Source of the DNA: JBFHDX01 sp041584475
GTDB lineage: Bacteria; Pseudomonadota; Alphaproteobacteria; UBA8366; JADFVY01
NCBI GenBank assembly: GCA_041584475.1
Contig: JBFHDX010000081.1
Span: 1 to 17,452 of the forward strand
DNA length: 17,452 nucleotides
Reading direction: 5' to 3'
In this document: one piece after another, positions 14,204-17,452 of the stretch
Numbering within the stretch: the first letter of the stretch is position 1
How the letters are laid out: every line of letters starts with the position of its first letter
Made by a program: the position numbers and the translations under genes
The notes under the pieces: model-generated
Database searches by the model: none
The model's input: only the letters and a program-made list of their open reading frames with translations
Told to the model about the DNA's origin: nothing

Positions 14204-15196
14204 ATGAAACCCTCGCCGATCACCGCCACCCTCGACCTCGACAAGGACGGCGTGCAGCACGGCTTTCTCAAGCTGCCCTACTCGCACGACGACTCCGCCT
14301 GGGGCTCGATCATGATCCCGATCACGGTGGCGCGGCGGGGCGAGGGCCCGACCGCGCTGCTGACCGGCGGCAACCACGGCGACGAATACGAGGGCCCGAT
14401 CGCGCTGATGAACCTGGCGAACGACATTCGCTCAGGCGATCTCAGCGGCCGCGTGATCATGGTGCCGGCCATGAACTATCCGGCGTTTCGCGCCGGTCGC
14501 CGGACCTCTCCGATCGACCGCGGAAACCTGAACCGCGCGTTTCCGGGCCGCCCGGACGGCACGGTCACGGAGAAGATCGCCGACTACTTCCAGCGCCATC
14601 TGCTGCCGCTGGCGGATTACGTGCTCGACATCCATTCCGGCGGCAGGACGCTCGAATTCCTGCCGTTCGCGGCGATCCATTCGCTCGCAGACAAGGACCA
14701 GGAAGCCCGATGTGCCGCCGCCATGGACGCGTTCGGCGCGCCCTACAGCATGACGCTGCTCGAGATCGACAGCGAAGGCATGTACGACAGCGCTGCCGAG
14801 GGAATGGGCAAGGTGTTCGTCTCGACCGAGCTGGGCGGTGGCGGCACCGCGAGGGCGAGTACCAATCGCATTGCCGAGCGCGGCGTCGCCAACTTCCTGA
14901 AGCACGCCGGAATCCTGGAGGGCAGCGTCGAGGCGGCGCCGACGACGCGGCTGGCGATGCCGGGGTCGGACTGCTACATCACCGCCGGTGGCGACGGGCT
15001 ACTGGAAATGCGCGTCGATCTCGGCGAGCGGGTTGCGGCCGGAGACCTCGTCGCGCGGGTCCACAATGCGACGCGGACGGGCACGCCGCCGATCGAATAT
15101 CGCAGCGCCATCGGCGGCCTCGTGGCCGGTCGTCACTTTCCGGGCCTGATCCAGAGCGGCGACTGTCTCGCCGTCGTCGCGGTGCCTGTGGAATAG
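14204..15196 (+). CDS. doeB: N-alpha-acetyl-L-2,4-diaminobutyrate deacetylase DoeB
   Basis: The 330-residue zinc deacylase of the succinylglutamate desuccinylase/aspartoacylase (M14-like) family has zinc ligands H58 and E61 in GGNHGDEYEG, H144 in LDIHSGG, the substrate motif NRAFPG near 110-115, and a likely catalytic E209 in STELGGGG. The N-terminal stretch SPITATLDLDKDGVQHGFL and DDSAWGSIMIPITV are typical of DoeB. It deacetylates N-alpha-acetyl-diaminobutyrate, the product of ectoine ring opening by DoeA, to diaminobutyrate and acetate. DoeA is not next to it, unlike the usual doeAB pair. The ATG at 14204 follows eutC by 12 bases. The C-terminal 60 residues form a lipoyl-like beta domain (GGLVAGRHFPGLIQSGD), as in other family members. 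Confidence 0.93.
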   Translation: MKPSPITATLDLDKDGVQHGFLKLPYSHDDSAWGSIMIPITVARRGEGPTALLTGGNHGDEYEGPIALMNLANDIRSGDLSGRVIMVPAMNYPAFRAGRRTSPIDRGNLNRAFPGRPDGTVTEKIADYFQRHLLPLADYVLDIHSGGRTLEFLPFAAIHSLADKDQEARCAAAMDAFGAPYSMTLLEIDSEGMYDSAAEGMGKVFVSTELGGGGTARASTNRIAERGVANFLKHAGILEGSVEAAPTTRLAMPGSDCYITAGGDGLLEMRVDLGERVAAGDLVARVHNATRTGTPPIEYRSAIGGLVAGRHFPGLIQSGDCLAVVAVPVE

Positions 15197-15244
15197 CACC
15201 GATAGCGACATCGAGAGCTCCGTCAACCAGGGGAAACACCGGAT

Positions 15245-16351
15245 ATGCAGCCCCAACTCGCCGTATCGTGCCGCACGCGGCGCACCTTCTTCTCGCCCCG
15301 TGTCGAAGCGCTCGGAGTGAAGAGCTACACGGTCTACAACCACATGCTGCTGCCCGCGATCTTCCGGTCGCTCGAGGAGGATTACTGGCACCTGCGCCGG
15401 CACGTCCAGCTCTGGGACGTCGGCTGCGAGCGCCAGGTCGAGCTGCGCGGACCCGACGCCGCGCGGCTGGTGCAGCTGATGACGCCGCGCGATCTCGGCC
15501 GTGCGGCGACGGATCAGTGCCTCTTTGCCCCGCTGGTCGACCGCGACGGCCGACTGATCAACGATCCGGTCGTCCTCAAGCTGGCAGAGGACCGCTATTG
15601 GCTGTCGATCTCGGATTCCGACGTGCTGCTGTGGGCGAACGGGCTTGCCTCGGGCATCGGTCTCGACGTCGCGATCGAGGAGGCGGACGTCTGTCCGCTC
15701 GCCGTGCAGGGACCGAGATCGGACGACCTGATGGCGGCGGTGTTCGGGGAAGCGGTCCGGGCGATCCGCTTCTTCCGCTTCGCGCCCCTGCCTTTCGAGC
15801 GCCACGAGTTGATCGTGGCGCGCTCGGGTTGGAGCAGGCAGGGCGGCTTCGAGATCTATGTCGATGATCGAGAGGTCGGGCTCGCGCTGTGGGATGCGCT
15901 GTGGGAGGCCGGCCAGCCGCTGGAGGTCGGGCCCGGATGCCCCAATCTGATCGAGCGAATCGAAGGTGGGTTGAGCACCTATGGCAGCGACATCAGCCGC
16001 GAGCACAACCCGCTGGAATGCAACATGGAGCGGTTCTGCAACCTCGACCGGCCGATCGACTTCATCGGCCGCGAGGCGTTGACGCGGATTGCCCGCGAAG
16101 GCGTGCGCTGCCGCCTCCGCGGCATACGGTTCGAGGGCGTGTCCTGCACGCCCTGCGTCGAACCCTGGCCCGTCCTCGCCGGTGCCGCACGGATCGGCGC
16201 CATAACCTCGGCGGCCCATTCGCCGCGGTTCGCATGCAATATTGGGCTGGCGATGCTCGATCGGGAGCACTGGGCCGCGGGAACGCCGGTCGAAGTAAAG
16301 ATGCCCGACGGCCCGCGGCCGGGTGTCGTCGCGGACCTACCGTTCGCATAG
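15245..16351 (+). CDS. dmdA: DmdA-like aminomethyltransferase (putative dimethylsulfoniopropionate demethylase)
   Basis: The 368-residue GcvT-fold protein closely matches the DmdA pattern as I recall it: VEALGVKSYTVYNHMLLPAIF at the start, WDVGCERQVEL, TPRDL, LINDPVVLKLAEDRYWLS, RSGWSRQGGFEIYV and the EREHNP-like SREHNPLECNMERF block. DmdA moves a methyl group from dimethylsulfoniopropionate to tetrahydrofolate, giving methylmercaptopropionate and 5-methyl-THF. Likely folate or substrate contacts are W196, E203 and Y205 in the GWSRQGGFEIY motif (by analogy). The length fits DmdA (about 370) and not the dehydrogenase-fused dimethylglycine enzymes. It follows doeB by 48 bases with AGGGG about 15 bases before the ATG. 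Other GcvT-like demethylases look similar, so the substrate needs a phylogeny; family membership is firm. Confidence 0.8.
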   Translation: MQPQLAVSCRTRRTFFSPRVEALGVKSYTVYNHMLLPAIFRSLEEDYWHLRRHVQLWDVGCERQVELRGPDAARLVQLMTPRDLGRAATDQCLFAPLVDRDGRLINDPVVLKLAEDRYWLSISDSDVLLWANGLASGIGLDVAIEEADVCPLAVQGPRSDDLMAAVFGEAVRAIRFFRFAPLPFERHELIVARSGWSRQGGFEIYVDDREVGLALWDALWEAGQPLEVGPGCPNLIERIEGGLSTYGSDISREHNPLECNMERFCNLDRPIDFIGREALTRIAREGVRCRLRGIRFEGVSCTPCVEPWPVLAGAARIGAITSAAHSPRFACNIGLAMLDREHWAAGTPVEVKMPDGPRPGVVADLPFA

Positions 16352-16445
16352 ACGGGAATAATGGTGGGCAGGACGATCATGCCCCTTGCGGCAAGCCAAA
16401 TAGGCTTCGATCATGGGTGAGAGCCACAGCTGGGACCGTCCCACC

Positions 16446-16856
16446 ATGACACGCACGGGCGGATGTCTCTGCGGATCGATCCGCTATGCGGTTCGCGGCC
16501 GGCCGAACAACGTCACCAACTGCCACTGCCGCATGTGCCAGCGTGCCGTCGGTGCCGCCTTCGTCACCTGGGCGGAATTCCCGGCCGCCGCCGTCGACTG
16601 GACCCGGGGCCCGCCGCGCTGGCGCCGCTCGAGCGAAATCGGCGAGCGCGGCTTCTGCCCCGAGTGCGGCACCTCTCTGAGCTTCCGCTACGTCGGCGGC
16701 GATGCGGTCGACGTCGCCGTTGCCACGCTCGACGACCCCGCTGCATTGCCGCCGGAGGACGAGCTGTGGACCGGCAGCCGGATCGACTGGGTGAGCGCCG
16801 ACGGCCGCCTGCCGCAGCATCGGCGCGGCCGCGGGGGCACGGACGAATCCGCGTGA
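16446..16856 (+). CDS. GFA (CENP-V/formaldehyde-activating-like) zinc protein, first copy
   Basis: The 136-residue protein has the full cysteine set of the GFA fold: C7-L-C9, C26-H-C28-x2-C31 and C71-P-E-C74, which bind structural zinc and, in the founding Gfa, a second zinc linked to glutathione. The founding member was reported to speed formation of S-hydroxymethylglutathione, but most family members have no proven function. I chose the ATG at 16446, which starts four residues before GGCLCG as in the next gene. An ATG at 16413 would add eleven residues and has a similar poor ribosome site. A weak TTGCGG-N17-GATCAT on the plus strand (16386-16414) could be a promoter and would exclude the longer start. 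The neighbour dmdA suggests a one-carbon link, which is only inference. Confidence 0.88.
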   Translation: MTRTGGCLCGSIRYAVRGRPNNVTNCHCRMCQRAVGAAFVTWAEFPAAAVDWTRGPPRWRRSSEIGERGFCPECGTSLSFRYVGGDAVDVAVATLDDPAALPPEDELWTGSRIDWVSADGRLPQHRRGRGGTDESA

Positions 16857-16919
16857 CGGGCGCCGGGCCTGGCCGAGCCGACCGGCGTGGAGATCATCGA
16901 ACGGAGCGAGGAGTAGCCC

Positions 16920-17399
16920 ATGCGTCTGGAAGGATCGTGTCACTGCGGCGCCGTGCGGTTCCGACTGGAATCGCGGCACCCCTACCCGTTCAACCTCTGC
17001 TACTGCTCGATCTGCCGCAAGACGCAGGGCAGCGGCGGCTACGCGATCAACCTGTCGGGCGATGCCGCGAACCTGGAAATCGACGGCGACGAGCACATTT
17101 CGGTCTACCACGCGCGCCTGCGGCGCGGCGGCGACGAGACCAGCCCGGCGGAACGGCGTTTCTGCAGCGTGTGCGGCAGCGGCCTGTGGCTGTGGGACCC
17201 GCGCTGGCCCGAGCTGGTGCACCCCTTCGCGTCCGCAATCGACAGCGAGCTGCCCGTGCCGCCGGAGCGCACCCACCTGATGCTCGGCTCGAAGGCCGGC
17301 TGGGTGCCGGCTCAGGCCGGCCCGCGCGACAAGCGGTTCGACGGCTATCCCGCGGAATCGATCGCCGAATGGCATGCGCGGCTCGGCCTCGAGCGTTGA
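16920..17399 (+). CDS. GFA (CENP-V/formaldehyde-activating-like) zinc protein, second copy
   Basis: The 159-residue protein has the same cysteine framework as its neighbour: C7-H-C9, C27-Y-C29-x2-C32 and C82-S-V-C85. It differs clearly elsewhere, with FNLCYCSICRKTQGSGGYAINL, a longer middle, and a C-terminal tail containing KAGWVPAQAGPRD and RFDGYPAESIAEWHARLGL. It is therefore a different subfamily rather than a recent duplicate. GAGGAG lies about eight bases before the ATG, the best ribosome site in this part of the run, so it can be translated on its own. The gap to the first copy is 63 bases. Its substrate is unknown; glutathione-adduct chemistry is the family suggestion. Confidence 0.92.
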   Translation: MRLEGSCHCGAVRFRLESRHPYPFNLCYCSICRKTQGSGGYAINLSGDAANLEIDGDEHISVYHARLRRGGDETSPAERRFCSVCGSGLWLWDPRWPELVHPFASAIDSELPVPPERTHLMLGSKAGWVPAQAGPRDKRFDGYPAESIAEWHARLGLER

Positions 17400-17422
17400 G
17401 CAAATCAGCCTGAATCGACGTT

Positions 17423-17451
17423 TTGTCGGTCGTCCCGTTTGCCGCTATACA
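17423..17451 (+). promoter_or_regulatory. Possible promoter at the right edge
   Basis: TTGTCG (17423-17428) and TATACA (17446-17451) are separated by 17 bases in the final stretch after the last gene, each matching four of six consensus positions. It would drive a gene outside the window. The -10 lacks the conserved final T. No terminator or gene is seen in 17400-17452. Confidence 0.28.
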
Positions 17452-17452
17452 G

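Noticed and set aside
13960..15867. A 635-codon plus-strand frame across eutC, doeB and dmdA
   Set aside because: It is a shadow frame, very Arg-rich and without motifs, while three well-supported genes cover the same bases.
1..17452. CRISPR array, tRNA/rRNA genes, transposons, phage or toxin-antitoxin genes
   Set aside because: No regularly spaced repeats, cloverleaf-like genes, transposase or integrase motifs were seen on either strand; codon and base use look uniform.

Overview
The window is high-GC, densely coded DNA that looks alphaproteobacterial. This is inferred from the gene content: a bactofilin paired with an M23 peptidase, EutB/EutC/DoeB, a DmdA-like demethylase, an orphan TAXI binding protein and a class I fumarase. 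Most genes have overlaps or gaps of only a few bases. I see no tRNA, rRNA, CRISPR array, insertion sequence or phage gene, and nothing that looks recently transferred. It reads as ordinary chromosome with two interesting catabolic blocks.

Left part (1-5171). A threonine/serine dehydratase-like gene is cut by the left edge and converges on a minus-strand pair, a membrane-anchored coiled-coil M23 peptidase and a bactofilin that overlap by 17 bases. A strong GC hairpin with a short U-tract ends that pair. A 418-base gap without a gene follows, then a membrane-anchored cytochrome c (minus). Diverging from it is a secreted TAXI-type TRAP solute-binding protein (plus) with no permease next to it.

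Middle (5181-9869, all minus). A tight four-gene operon runs SDR dehydrogenase, acyl-CoA dehydrogenase, APH-fold kinase, DUF6285-like small protein. This set matches LvaD, LvaC, LvaA and LvaB of Pseudomonas levulinate / 4-hydroxyacid catabolism, and it is the split form of the kinase plus dehydrogenase fusion seen in animal ACAD10/ACAD11. It probably phosphorylates 4-hydroxyacyl-CoAs and moves the oxygen so that beta-oxidation can proceed. Upstream is a nitronate monooxygenase-like flavoprotein with its own likely promoter.

Right part (10121-17399, all plus). Class I fumarase, YjbQ (TTG start overlapping the fumarase stop), EutB, EutC, DoeB, a DmdA-like GcvT-fold protein, and two GFA-family zinc proteins. 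EutB and EutC belong to conversion of hydroxyectoine to ectoine, DoeB deacetylates N-acetyl-diaminobutyrate made from ectoine, and DmdA demethylates dimethylsulfoniopropionate. Together they form a compatible-solute scavenging block that feeds aspartate/C4 and one-carbon metabolism. Key partners (EutA, the ectoine hydrolase DoeA, DoeC/DoeD, a transporter and a regulator) are not in the window, so the pathway is incomplete as seen here. Two palindromic elements sit just upstream of the fumarase gene and could control this run.
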